NCBI GenBank assembly: GCA_964251665.1
Contig: CAXUKO010000008.1
Coordinates: forward strand, 62,001 to 126,000
From: JBBQLG01 sp964251665
GTDB lineage: Bacteria; Bacteroidota; Bacteroidia; Cytophagales; Spirosomataceae
Direction: 5' to 3'
Length of the DNA stretch: 64,000 bases
Part shown: positions 1 to 8,027 of the stretch, in pieces
How the letters are laid out: each line of letters begins with the position of its first letter
Numbering within the stretch: the stretch's first letter is position 1
Position numbers and translations under genes: made by a program
Notes under the pieces: model-generated
Database searches by the model: none
Seen by the model: only the letters and a program-made list of their open reading frames with translations
What the model was told of the DNA's origin: nothing

Positions 1-1
1 C

Positions 2-1144
2 CGTAACCAGTTCATTGTAACACAGGCCGAACGCTGGCAGCGGCAGCAACTGCTTACAACCGAGCAGCTAACGGCTGTCCGGCAGGCTTATCCCTTTACT
101 TTCAAGAGCGGCAATGCCTTCATCGATATTGGCCTGTTTATTTTCACACTCGTAGCGGCTGCTGGCGGCTTTGGGTTGCTGGCCCTGACACTGGGCGAAC
201 TCATCGAAGGAAACCGGCTGGCCCAGGGCTTGGTCTGCCTGGGGGTAGGGTTAGGAGCGGGTTTTCTGACTACCCGGTTCACCCAAAAGGGGCTGTATTA
301 CCGCAACGGCGTCGATAATGCCCTGATTCTGGTGTCAACAGCTTTCCTGATTGCCGGGGTGCATCTCCTGCTACTGACCCGACAGCCGCTCTGGCTGGAC
401 TGTCTCACCAACCTGCCCATCATGCTGGCCGTGATCTGGTATTTTGGCGATTTGCTGATCACGTTTGCCGCGCTGGCCACGTTGTACACCATGATTTTTT
501 CCGGGATGCTGGAGTTCAGTTTTGGCAAATCGTTGCTTCCTTTTGTCCTGATATTCGTGTCTGCTTTGCTTTACGTATGGGCGCGCCGTTTCCCAAAACA
601 TAGCCGGTCGATGTATTACACTGACGTGCTGACACTAATCGAATGGGTCGCGCTGATCGTACTGGCCGCGAGCGGTAACTACTATGTTGTTCGCGAACTC
701 AACGGACTGCTCATGACACCAATGGTAGTTGACGCACCTGAAATTGCCCTCCCTGCCTTATTCTGGATACTTACGTTTCTGGTTCCTGCCGTTTATCTGG
801 CACTCGGGTTGCGGCAAAAGGACCGCATGCTATTGATTGTTGGTATTGTTGGCCTTATAGGGGCCGTGGCTACCGTGCGGGCTTATTACGTGTGGCTGTC
901 CCTTCCGCAGTACATGGTGGTATGTAGCCTCGTACTGATCGGGCTGGCCGTTGTAGCGATTCGTGCGCTACGCCCGGCCCGGAATGGGTTCACGGATGTT
1001 CCCGACGACGAATCCCCTCAAGAGTTCTGGGGGAATATGCAAACGCTGGCGGCCATGCACGGTACATCGGGTGCCCGTCCGCCCGAAGGCGTCAAATTTG
1101 GTGGTGGCGATTTCGGTGGGGGCGGGGCCGAGGGGAAGTATTGA
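2..1144 (+). CDS. Multi-pass membrane protein, 5' end cut by window edge
   Basis: The frame is open from base 2 to the stop at 1142-1144, giving 380 visible residues; the start lies outside the window. The first residues (AERWQRQQLLTTEQLTAVR) form a short helical, soluble stretch, followed by about ten hydrophobic segments. This layout resembles the DUF2157 family, where a soluble N-terminal helix pair precedes a polytopic membrane domain. The C-terminus is a glycine-rich tail (FGGGDFGGGGAEGKY). No catalytic motif is visible. The stop is only 3 bases from the end of the convergent M28 protease gene. The DUF2157 resemblance is from memory of the pattern and is weak; a multi-pass membrane protein is certain. 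Confidence 0.75.
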   Translation, partial: RNQFIVTQAERWQRQQLLTTEQLTAVRQAYPFTFKSGNAFIDIGLFIFTLVAAAGGFGLLALTLGELIEGNRLAQGLVCLGVGLGAGFLTTRFTQKGLYYRNGVDNALILVSTAFLIAGVHLLLLTRQPLWLDCLTNLPIMLAVIWYFGDLLITFAALATLYTMIFSGMLEFSFGKSLLPFVLIFVSALLYVWARRFPKHSRSMYYTDVLTLIEWVALIVLAASGNYYVVRELNGLLMTPMVVDAPEIALPALFWILTFLVPAVYLALGLRQKDRMLLIVGIVGLIGAVATVRAYYVWLSLPQYMVVCSLVLIGLAVVAIRALRPARNGFTDVPDDESPQEFWGNMQTLAAMHGTSGARPPEGVKFGGGDFGGGGAEGKY

Positions 1145-1147
1145 GCC

Positions 1148-3502
1148 TTAAAACTGGTATGTTTTCCGCACGATGGTCTGGTTGCTACCGGGTCCCTGCT
1201 CGAAGACGACATACGCCGGACGGGGTTGTCTAATTAGCGAAGCGGGTAAGCCAATCGACCCATCGTAAAGGAACAGCCGCAGCGGAGTGGCCGGTTTCAG
1301 CATCACTCGCAGCGTTACTTCTTTCGATACGGGCAACCCCAGTATCCGGGTGGCGAAAATGGCCCCAGTGCTCGTTTGTTGCGCTTTCAGCGACAGCGCT
1401 TCACCGTTGAGCGAACAACTCAGCAGGTCAGACTCCGTGTTCAGTCCCAACAAAATCTCGAAACCGGCCGCTCCCCGGGTGGAGCGCAGGCTGAGCGTTA
1501 ACTGCCGCCCGGCCGTCGTACTACTATCGCTGATGACGGTAGCCGTTGGCGCGTTCAGCGGCAAAACAACCGCCTTATTCTTCAGCCGTTCCCGAATAGC
1601 CGTGGGGTATACTTCGCTGAACGGACCGAATGTGGCCTTCCCAAAAAACTGCTTATTCCAATCGTCCGTTGTCTTGAAATCCGATCCCCAAAACGCCTGA
1701 TTCGTATCCGCATTCAGGTAATAACTAACCTGACTGTGCAGCGGCTGTTGCGTATTTGGAGCTTCCTGCCCAATGGCCTGGATGGTTTGAATGCCTCCCG
1801 CCAGCAGGAATAGTAGTGGCAATACAGGCCAGTTACGCCACCGAAACCCCTGTTCGCAGTAAAGCAGCACGGTGAGTAAAAGCCCCAGCACCAGAGTCAG
1901 CAGCGCCATTGGGGCCATTGGCAGTTGCAGATCGAAGGTGACAAACAGCAGCCGGACCAGCGGCATCAGCATGAACAGGGCGGGCAGCGCAGCAACGATC
2001 AGCCCCAGTGACGAACGCCCCCTTAATTCGGCTGGTCTTTGCTGTTGCCGCAAGAGCAGCCAGGTGCCGACGAGGCAGAACAGCAGCGGAAACAGAAACT
2101 GATACGTGGCAGCCGGAACCAGGATAAAGAGCGTCAGTGTCAGGCCGTACAGGAACAGGTACACACCCGTCTGTAGCGAAAATACGGAAACCCACCGCGA
2201 CGCCAGCCGACCGCTTAACCCAACGATACCGAGGGTGAGCAGCGTATAGGCTACCAGAAACCGGTCGCTCCCATAAATGCCGTTGAACCAGTGCGAATAG
2301 GGCAATGCCTGCCACACCAGTGGATTCAGGCCCCAGAAAAACCCGACTATTAGTCCCAGCATGACCACGTACAGCAACAGCCCTAACAGGATTTTCCCGA
2401 CGGTGGTGACACGCCGATAGATACCGAGCCGCAACAGGGCGATGAGCGCAACGGTCAGCAGTAGCATCCAGAACCAGTTCCAGCCCATCGGGTACTGCAC
2501 GAGCCAGCTTCCCGCCGGATTGAAAAATACCTTATCATCGGATTTGGTGTTGATGAGTGGGCCATTGGCAATATGGCGGGTCAGGGCCAGCGCATTGCTG
2601 CCGTGGTGCTGCAGGCTGCCGGGATCGAGATTTTCGGGCGAATCGGTCAGCTTGTGGTAGTTGACAAACCCATCGATGAACGCCGAATTGACCCCGGAAT
2701 AACCAGCCTCCCGGAAAATAGTAAAGTCAGTGTTATTGGGCAGGGTCCGGTATACTTCGTACATCACCGACGACGCAAACGGGTAGGGCGCGGCTTTGCC
2801 AAACTCGCCTACAACCCAGCCGTTTTGCGGGCTAATCTCAAACGTCATGCTCGGACCGCTGTTCCCCCGGGCTTCCACATTCATCACAAACCCGACCTCT
2901 TTTGCCCAGGGGTGACGCATGAAAGCTCTGGCTCCGAATAACCCGGCTTCTTCACCATCGGTCAGGAGAAAAATGACGTCGTGTTGTAGCGAAGCACCCT
3001 GTCGGATGGCCCGCGCCGTTTCGAGCAGGGCGGCTACCCCGGCACCGTCGTCACCTGCGCCGAGGGCGTTGGGCTGCGAATCGTAGTGCGCCATCAGTAG
3101 TACGGCTTTACCCGCAGTCCGGCCCTTTAGCCGCCCCAGAATATTGTACACATAGCCTGTTCCGACCCGTTGGCCGTCTACAGCGGTGGCTTCCTGCACC
3201 ATTGGTTGCAATCCCAATTGACGCATGGTGCTGAGCAGATACGTCCGCACGTCGGCATGGGCGGGCGTTCCGACTGCGTGGGGCTCACGGGCAATCCGGC
3301 GCACGTACTGCATGGCCCGCCCGGCCGAAAACTGGTCAGCGGGGGCATTGGCGGGTAGGGCGTCCGGTGGGCGGGTCAGACTGATGCTGTATAGCGAGAT
3401 GGCCGTCAGCAGAACAAGGAGCAGGCAGGCCACGAAGGGAGAGCGGTGGATCATTCGGGTACGGAGTGAGAAGAGGTGGGGCGTTTTTCCGACGTAGTTC
3501 AT
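1148..3502 (-). CDS. M28 family metallopeptidase with C-terminal membrane domain
   Basis: 784 residues. An N-terminal hydrophobic segment (about 22-42) anchors an M28 (aminopeptidase-like) catalytic domain. The zinc-site signatures are H139 in MAHYDSQ, D151 in GAGDDGAG, and E184/E185 in TDGEEAGLFG. After about residue 330 come eight or so membrane helices and then a soluble C-terminal domain. This order is that of the vacuolar-membrane-protease-like M28 group, so the active site is predicted on the periplasmic side, trimming peptides. Translation could instead start at M17 (3454), directly before the hydrophobic segment; the first 16 residues add nothing recognisable. The gene converges on the membrane protein upstream and is divergent from pgk. 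Confidence 0.9.
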   Translation of the reverse strand: MNYVGKTPHLFSLRTRMIHRSPFVACLLLVLLTAISLYSISLTRPPDALPANAPADQFSAGRAMQYVRRIAREPHAVGTPAHADVRTYLLSTMRQLGLQPMVQEATAVDGQRVGTGYVYNILGRLKGRTAGKAVLLMAHYDSQPNALGAGDDGAGVAALLETARAIRQGASLQHDVIFLLTDGEEAGLFGARAFMRHPWAKEVGFVMNVEARGNSGPSMTFEISPQNGWVVGEFGKAAPYPFASSVMYEVYRTLPNNTDFTIFREAGYSGVNSAFIDGFVNYHKLTDSPENLDPGSLQHHGSNALALTRHIANGPLINTKSDDKVFFNPAGSWLVQYPMGWNWFWMLLLTVALIALLRLGIYRRVTTVGKILLGLLLYVVMLGLIVGFFWGLNPLVWQALPYSHWFNGIYGSDRFLVAYTLLTLGIVGLSGRLASRWVSVFSLQTGVYLFLYGLTLTLFILVPAATYQFLFPLLFCLVGTWLLLRQQQRPAELRGRSSLGLIVAALPALFMLMPLVRLLFVTFDLQLPMAPMALLTLVLGLLLTVLLYCEQGFRWRNWPVLPLLFLLAGGIQTIQAIGQEAPNTQQPLHSQVSYYLNADTNQAFWGSDFKTTDDWNKQFFGKATFGPFSEVYPTAIRERLKNKAVVLPLNAPTATVISDSSTTAGRQLTLSLRSTRGAAGFEILLGLNTESDLLSCSLNGEALSLKAQQTSTGAIFATRILGLPVSKEVTLRVMLKPATPLRLFLYDGSIGLPASLIRQPRPAYVVFEQGPGSNQTIVRKTYQF

Positions 3503-3665
3503 CAGGAAGAGCCTGCCGGAAACGGGCTGATGAACGTAAAAGACACAACCGCTAAAAACGTACTTATTCTTTTTGTACCGTTTTGCATCCTCAATTTTTG
3601 TCCAACTTTACGGCCGCAAACGCTGTATACACCTATAGCCGATGGCGTCGGCTCTAACCTATCTT

Positions 3666-4853
3666 ATGAAGACTCTCGATTCCTACAATTTTGCGGGTAA
3701 AAAAGCCCTCGTCCGCGTTGATTTCAACGTGCCGCTCAACGATCAGTACGAAATCACCGACGATACCCGCATCCGGGCGACAATTCCAACCATTAACAAA
3801 ATCCTGAGCGACGGCGGTTCGGTCATTCTGATGTCACATCTCGGCCGTCCCAAAGGTGGACCGGAAGAAAAGTTTTCGCTGAAACACGTCATTCCTGCAC
3901 TTAAAGCCGCTTTTGGCCGTGACATAAAGTTTGCCGACGACTGCATTGGTCAGTCGGCTACCGATCTGGCGGCTTCGCTTCAACCCGGTGAAATCCTGTT
4001 GCTGGAAAACCTTCGGTTCTATAAGGAGGAGGAGAAAGGTGATGTGGCATTTGCCGAAAAGCTGGCTAAACTCGGCGATGTCTGGGTGAACGACGCCTTT
4101 GGAACGGCTCACCGCGCCCACGCGTCTACGGCCGTGATGGGGCAGTTCCTTACCGACAGGGTGGCGGGTTACGTCATGCAGGCGGAACTGGATAACGCCA
4201 AGAAAGTGCTCGACGAAGCTGAACATCCCTTCACGGCTATCATGGGCGGGGCTAAAATCTCCGACAAAATCCTCATTATCGAGCGGCTGCTGGACACTGT
4301 TGATAACCTGATTATCGGGGGCGGCATGACGTACACGTTCACGAAGGCTATGGGTGGTCAGATTGGCAAATCGCTGCTGGAAGCCGATAAGCAGGACCTG
4401 GCGCTTCAGATTCTGGAGAAAGCTAAAGCAAAAGGCGTCAACATCATCATGCCGCTGGATAACCTCTGCGCGGATGGCTTCTCCAACGATGCCAACCGGC
4501 AGGTGGTGGCTACGGGGCAAATTCCTGATGGCTGGCAGGGGCTGGACATCGGGCCGGAAACCATCAAGCTGTTTACGGATGTTGTCATGCAGTCGAAAAC
4601 CATTCTCTGGAACGGTCCGATGGGTGTGTTCGAGTTTGAAAACTTCGCCCACGGCACCAACGCTATTGCGGAAGCCGTCGTGAAAGCAACTGAAGAAAAT
4701 GGGGCGTTCTCGCTCATTGGCGGGGGGGATTCGGCCTCGGCTGTCAACCAGGCGGGCTACGGTGACCGCGTGTCCTATGTCTCCACGGGTGGTGGTGCCC
4801 TGCTCGAATACATGGAGGGCAAAGTGCTGCCGGGAGTAGCTGCGTTGGAGTAG
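3666..4853 (+). CDS. pgk: Phosphoglycerate kinase
   Basis: 395 residues, the usual bacterial PGK length. The enzyme moves the acyl phosphate of 1,3-bisphosphoglycerate to ADP in lower glycolysis, in the cytoplasm. Family signatures are in order: VDFNVP near the N-terminus (3-phosphoglycerate binding), SHLGRPKGG, the GGGMTYTF stretch, WNGPMGVFE, and the C-terminal nucleotide loop GGGDSASA. The ATG at 3666 is chosen because MKTLDSYNFAGKKALVRVDF is a standard PGK N-terminus; the in-frame start 24 bases earlier adds eight unconserved residues. The gene is monocistronic. A strong stem-loop and then the integrative-element left junction follow its stop codon. Confidence 0.97.
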   Translation: MKTLDSYNFAGKKALVRVDFNVPLNDQYEITDDTRIRATIPTINKILSDGGSVILMSHLGRPKGGPEEKFSLKHVIPALKAAFGRDIKFADDCIGQSATDLAASLQPGEILLLENLRFYKEEEKGDVAFAEKLAKLGDVWVNDAFGTAHRAHASTAVMGQFLTDRVAGYVMQAELDNAKKVLDEAEHPFTAIMGGAKISDKILIIERLLDTVDNLIIGGGMTYTFTKAMGGQIGKSLLEADKQDLALQILEKAKAKGVNIIMPLDNLCADGFSNDANRQVVATGQIPDGWQGLDIGPETIKLFTDVVMQSKTILWNGPMGVFEFENFAHGTNAIAEAVVKATEENGAFSLIGGGDSASAVNQAGYGDRVSYVSTGGGALLEYMEGKVLPGVAALE

Positions 4854-4876
4854 GGGCTTCTAAACTGATTGAAAAC

Positions 4877-4909
4877 AGTTGCGCCGTACCTTGGAGGTAC
4901 GGCGCAACT
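4877..4909 (+). terminator. 14-bp perfect stem-loop after pgk
   Basis: Bases 4877-4890 (AGTTGCGCCGTACC) pair perfectly with 4896-4909 around a five-base loop. It begins 23 bases after the pgk stop. No T-run follows directly, so it is either a 3'-end stabilising hairpin or the first half of a tandem terminator with the hairpin at 4937-4966. Confidence 0.6.
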
Positions 4910-4933
4910 ATTGACCAGCCAGTTTGATAAAAC

Positions 4934-4988
4934 AAGAAAGCCATTCCTCAACGTGGGAATGGCTTTGCGTTTTCTTAACCTAAACTAA
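4934..4988 (+). repeat. attL: left 55-bp direct repeat with terminator hairpin
   Basis: The repeat contains the stem AAAGCCATTCC (4937-4947) paired with GGAATGGCTTT (4956-4966), then a T-rich tail and the sequence TTAACCTAAACTAA. The other copy is at 22338-22392. Two of the three differences between the copies are a compensating pair in the stem (A-T here, G-C in the right copy); the third is in the loop. Six more matching bases (ATAAAA, 4927-4932) lie to the left. The rightmost 28 bases are identical in both copies and are the likely crossover region. Confidence 0.85.
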
Positions 4989-5033
4989 CTTACCAAAATA
5001 ACCCGTATTAGTTTACAGTAATATTTTAATAAT

Positions 5034-5067
5034 TATTGACTATCAATGAGTTAGCTGCTTCATAAAA
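5034..5067 (+). repeat. Left arm of inverted repeat shared by both element ends
   Basis: TATTGACTATCA (5034-5045) recurs inverted at 22322-22333. AGCTGCTTCATAAAA (5053-5067) recurs inverted and slightly diverged at 22309-22322. The spacer between the two motifs is about 7 bases longer on the left. The position, 46-79 bases inside attL, suits arm-type integrase or excisionase binding sites; function is inferred. Confidence 0.55.
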
Positions 5068-5104
5068 TCGGTTTAGTTTTGGTTTTTACGGGTTGTTATA
5101 GCCT

Positions 5105-5126
5105 TTTTTGTTCCTTATTTGTATCT
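5105..5126 (+). repeat. 22-bp direct repeat, left copy
   Basis: TTTTTGTTCCTTATTTGTAT plus CT is repeated exactly at 22262-22283 near the right end. The left copy overlaps the integrase promoter. It is a candidate arm-type site that would let integrase binding also control its own promoter. Confidence 0.6.
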
Positions 5127-5129
5127 TTG
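5122..5129 (+). promoter_or_regulatory. Integrase promoter, -7 element TATCTTTG
   Basis: TATCTTTG matches the Bacteroidota -7 consensus TAnnTTTG and lies 68 bases before the integrase ATG. No well-spaced -33 TTG is present, which may mean the promoter needs activation. The 22-bp end repeat runs into it. Confidence 0.5.
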
Positions 5130-5196
5130 TAATGAGGAACAAATCACGGCAAAAACCGCCCTTATTGAGCGTATAGGCCGAAAATTAAGCCAGTCA

Positions 5197-6309
5197 ATGA
5201 AGGTTACTATACGCGAAAAAGCACTGGCAGACGGGCGAAATAGCCTGTATCTTGACTTTTATCCCCCTATTCCGCACCCTGAGACCGGAAAAGAGACCCG
5301 TAGGGAGTATTTAAACCTCTACGTTTTTGATAAGCCCCGAACACCTTTAGACCGGAATCACAACAGAGAGACGCTGGAACTGGCAGAGAACACCAGAGCA
5401 AAACGACAGATTGACGCCCAAAACGGTCAGTATGGCTTCATTGTGAAACGGGCTGTAAAGACTGACTTTGTAGAATACTTTGCTGAACAGGTTGAAGCCT
5501 ACAGCGGCCGTAGTGCGGGGGCAAAGTGGGGATACCGGAAAACGGCTAAATTGCTCACTGCCTACTGCAACGATAAGCCCGTACGACCGAAGGAAGTAAC
5601 CCGTCAATTTTGCGAGGGATTCCGCAAGCATCTGGAAACAACGGCGGAAATTTCCAACAACACGGCCGCGCTGTACTTAACCTACTTTAAGACCATTCTT
5701 AAACGCGCCGTTGCTGATGGATTCCTACAGGCAGAACCCTACGTAAAGCCAATTAAAGAGCAGGATACACAACGGGAGTTCCTGACAATGGAGGAACTGA
5801 TAACGTTATCAACTACCGGTACAACCCGGCCCGATCTTAAACAGGGGGCTTTGTTTTCCGCCCTCACTGGCTTACGTTTCTCCGACGTGGCCGCGCTGAC
5901 ATGGCAACAGGTACATAAAACCGCTGAGGGGTATTGTATCCGGCTACGGATTCAAAAGACGCAACGTAGCGAAACCATACCTATCAGCGACGAAGCCCGC
6001 GACCTGTTAGGCGAACCCGGTGAAGCCACCGCCCGGATATTCCCCAAACTTAACTATACGCAGTACCTGAACAACCTGCTAAAGACGTGGGTAACGGATG
6101 CCGGTATTGAGCGCAAGATTACGTTTCACTGTTTCCGGCATACGTTCGCTACCCTGCAACTGTTGGCGGGTACGGACATTTACACTGTTTCTAAACTGCT
6201 TACGCACAAGAACCTGACCACTACACAGATTTACGCCAAAGTGGTCGATCAAACCAAGCGGGATGCCGTAAACCGGCTTTCGCTGGGAGTGAAAGTAACT
6301 ATCGTTTGA
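5197..6309 (+). CDS. Tyrosine recombinase/integrase of the pgk-linked element
   Basis: 370 residues. The enzyme catalyses site-specific integration and excision. The N-terminal SAM-like arm-binding domain (MKVTIREKALADGRNSLYLD) is the form usual in Bacteroidota integrases. The catalytic set, numbered from this start, is R227 (TGLRFSDV), K254, H311-x-x-R314 (HCFRHTFA), H337 and nucleophile Y346 (TTTQIYAKV). The ATG at 5197 is chosen over the upstream in-frame TTG at 5119 because the family N-terminus begins here and the TTG overlaps the promoter. The gene lies 209 bases inside attL and points into the element. All catalytic residues are present, so it is probably active. Confidence 0.95.
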   Translation: MKVTIREKALADGRNSLYLDFYPPIPHPETGKETRREYLNLYVFDKPRTPLDRNHNRETLELAENTRAKRQIDAQNGQYGFIVKRAVKTDFVEYFAEQVEAYSGRSAGAKWGYRKTAKLLTAYCNDKPVRPKEVTRQFCEGFRKHLETTAEISNNTAALYLTYFKTILKRAVADGFLQAEPYVKPIKEQDTQREFLTMEELITLSTTGTTRPDLKQGALFSALTGLRFSDVAALTWQQVHKTAEGYCIRLRIQKTQRSETIPISDEARDLLGEPGEATARIFPKLNYTQYLNNLLKTWVTDAGIERKITFHCFRHTFATLQLLAGTDIYTVSKLLTHKNLTTTQIYAKVVDQTKRDAVNRLSLGVKVTIV

Positions 6310-6334
6310 GTTTATCTCAGCAAGAAAAGTGGCT

Positions 6335-7027
6335 ATGAGTGATTTGAGACAATCCCTTTATTTTGGTATGAATTGGCCTAATGTTGCGTGGGAACGTAAT
6401 ACAGGCGTAGGCTATCAGCATAAACAAGATTTAGTAGCTGTTTTCGCTAATGGCTTTAGTTACTTAAGACAAAAAGTAGAAGCTATCTATAGTGACACCG
6501 GTACCGTTGACTTTGATACACTTCACGATTTAATTTTTGACTTTAAAATACACTTTCCCGTGTCGGGCCGTGTCGAGGGGGTCAACTATTATGATGATCT
6601 TGTCTTAATGCTGATTGATAGATACAAGGCTAAAATGATGCTATCTGCCGCCAATAGTCCCAATTCATCCCCGGCAAACGATAAATCGGAGCAACCCGTA
6701 CCCCTACTTCATATCGTTCCCGAAACCCGGCAAACTTTGTATGATGCTCTTAAACCATTCATTGATGAGGTAGACCGACCAGCGCTATCTGCTTTAATTG
6801 TCGATGGTATAGCACCCGACAAAAAAATAGATCACAAGTGTCAGCAAAACGTTTTGGCCTATTTTTTCTTACAACAATCCGAACACAATAAGATATTGAG
6901 TACACAAACGGGCATAGCTTCATGGATTTGCGCCAATTTTACCCCTGCTACCTATGATACCATCTATGATGTAATCCGGGGAAACAAAACGCCAGTAAAG
7001 AGCAAACGAATTCCAACCAACCCATAA
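6335..7027 (+). CDS. Unrecognised mobile-element protein, 230 aa
   Basis: It follows the integrase by 25 bases, probably in the same transcript, and ends before a strong terminator at 7046-7086. The ATG at 6335 is preferred to an in-frame GTG two codons upstream. A helical N-terminal half is followed by a Pro/Ser/Asn-rich linker (about residues 106-122). The C-terminal part (KCQQNVLAYFF ... IASWICANF ... YDTIYDVIRGNK) recalls the winged-helix-like tail of RteC-type regulators in Bacteroidota mobile elements. That resemblance is a pattern impression only. The base composition is poorer in GC than the following genes. Confidence 0.65.
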   Translation: MSDLRQSLYFGMNWPNVAWERNTGVGYQHKQDLVAVFANGFSYLRQKVEAIYSDTGTVDFDTLHDLIFDFKIHFPVSGRVEGVNYYDDLVLMLIDRYKAKMMLSAANSPNSSPANDKSEQPVPLLHIVPETRQTLYDALKPFIDEVDRPALSALIVDGIAPDKKIDHKCQQNVLAYFFLQQSEHNKILSTQTGIASWICANFTPATYDTIYDVIRGNKTPVKSKRIPTNP

Positions 7028-7045
7028 AAAAAAGTACCTAATTTA

Positions 7046-7086
7046 TACCCTAATCGTACCCTATGGGCTTGATTAGGGTATTTTTT
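7046..7086 (+). terminator. Rho-independent terminator after the integrase operon
   Basis: TACCCTAATC (7046-7055) pairs perfectly with GATTAGGGTA (7071-7080), followed by six T. An A-run upstream (7025-7033) extends the pairing. It separates the integrase transcript from the HTH gene. Confidence 0.85.
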
Positions 7087-7128
7087 GTGCCCTTACTTCG
7101 CCATCGGCTTTGATAAACAAGCCGATAC

Positions 7129-7488
7129 ATGGAGAAACACCCGCTTACCTTCGATTCATTACCTGAGTACGTTTACGCGCTGGGTTTGAAAGTCGATCAA
7201 CTACTTGATCGACTTAACCAACCCACTAACCCCGCCCCGGTCGAAGAAGCACCGCTGACGGTTCAGCAAGCCGCCGACCTATTGGACGTGACAACGGCCA
7301 CTGTATACGACTTGGTACATAGGCAACGTATCGCCAGCCACCGCCCCGGCAAAAGGCTCTATTTCCTACGCGCCGATCTGTTGGAGTTCGTAAAAAACGG
7401 ACGCCGAGCCACTACCGAAGAACTTGCCGCCAATGCTGCCAGCCGCCCTACCCGTCAACCACGAAAGAAGGGAGGTAAGGCCGTATGA
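7129..7488 (+). CDS. HTH_17/excisionase-family DNA-binding protein
   Basis: 119 residues. A MerR-like helix-turn-helix of the HTH_17 type covers about residues 44-88 (LTVQQAADLLDVTTATVYDL ... RPGKRLYFLRADLLEFVK). The tail is basic and ends in RQPRKKGGKAV. Proteins of this size and fold on integrative elements act as excisionases or as regulators of replication and excision genes. The stop overlaps the start of the VRR-NUC gene (7485-7488), so the two are translationally coupled. Which role applies cannot be told from sequence; excisionase or regulator of the downstream replication genes are both plausible. Confidence 0.85.
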   Translation: MEKHPLTFDSLPEYVYALGLKVDQLLDRLNQPTNPAPVEEAPLTVQQAADLLDVTTATVYDLVHRQRIASHRPGKRLYFLRADLLEFVKNGRRATTEELAANAASRPTRQPRKKGGKAV

Positions 7489-7931
7489 ATACCCGTATCG
7501 ACGTACAGGCCCTTGCTCACCTCTGCCAGTTGGCCGACGCTCACAAAGCGGCAAAACACCCGGCGTTTCCCTATCCGGTCAAAAGCAAGTATTCTGACCG
7601 GGATGCCAATGGCCTGACAAAGTGTGTTGTCGATTACTGCAACCTGTCCGGCCACTTTGCCACCCGGCTTGCCAGTACCGGTACCTTTCGCGCCGATCTA
7701 CAAAAGTTTGTGGCCAGCCAACAGCGGGCTGGACTACCGGATATACTGGCTGTTGTCGAGGGCCGCGCTGTATTTGTGGAGGTGAAGGCCGGGAAAGACC
7801 AACTGAGCGAGAAGCAGAAAGACACTATCCGCGCTCTTGAAAAGTCGGGTGCCAGTGTCTATGTCGCTCACTCGTTCGCGGGTTTTCTGGACTGGTTCAC
7901 GGCGGAATTTCTTACCCCGCCTTTTGCATGA
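7485..7931 (+). CDS. VRR-NUC domain nuclease
   Basis: 148 residues. The C-terminal half carries the VRR-NUC (PD-(D/E)XK superfamily) signature: D86 in GLPDILAV, E99-x-K101 in FVEVKAGKDQLSEKQ, then the helix with Q111. Such stand-alone VRR-NUC proteins occur in phages and phage-like islands next to replication genes and are thought to resolve or process branched DNA. The start overlaps the HTH gene by four bases (ATGA), so it is in the same operon. The active-site residues look intact. The exact substrate is unknown. Confidence 0.88.
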   Translation: MNTRIDVQALAHLCQLADAHKAAKHPAFPYPVKSKYSDRDANGLTKCVVDYCNLSGHFATRLASTGTFRADLQKFVASQQRAGLPDILAVVEGRAVFVEVKAGKDQLSEKQKDTIRALEKSGASVYVAHSFAGFLDWFTAEFLTPPFA

Positions 7932-7982
7932 ATTCCGGCCGCCCTGGCTCCGGCTTTTCTTATCCCATCGTACTACACAAAA

Positions 7983-8010
7983 CGGGCCGGTTTTCCTACG
8001 AACCGGCCCG
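7983..8010 (+). terminator. 10-bp stem-loop between VRR-NUC and ATPase genes
   Basis: CGGGCCGGTT (7983-7992) pairs perfectly with AACCGGCCCG (8001-8010), loop of 8. No T-run follows, so it may be a weak terminator, an mRNA-processing stem or an operator. It lies 17 bases before the next start codon. Confidence 0.4.
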
Positions 8011-8027
8011 CCTAACTAACTCATACT

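Noticed and set aside
3834..4652. 272-codon open frame on the minus strand opposite pgk
   Set aside because: It lies wholly within pgk, has no recognisable domain and arises from the codon bias of the GC-rich sense strand.
5119..5196. N-terminal extension of the first integrase from a TTG
   Set aside because: The extension overlaps the -7 box and the 22-bp end repeat and adds nothing seen in the family N-terminus.
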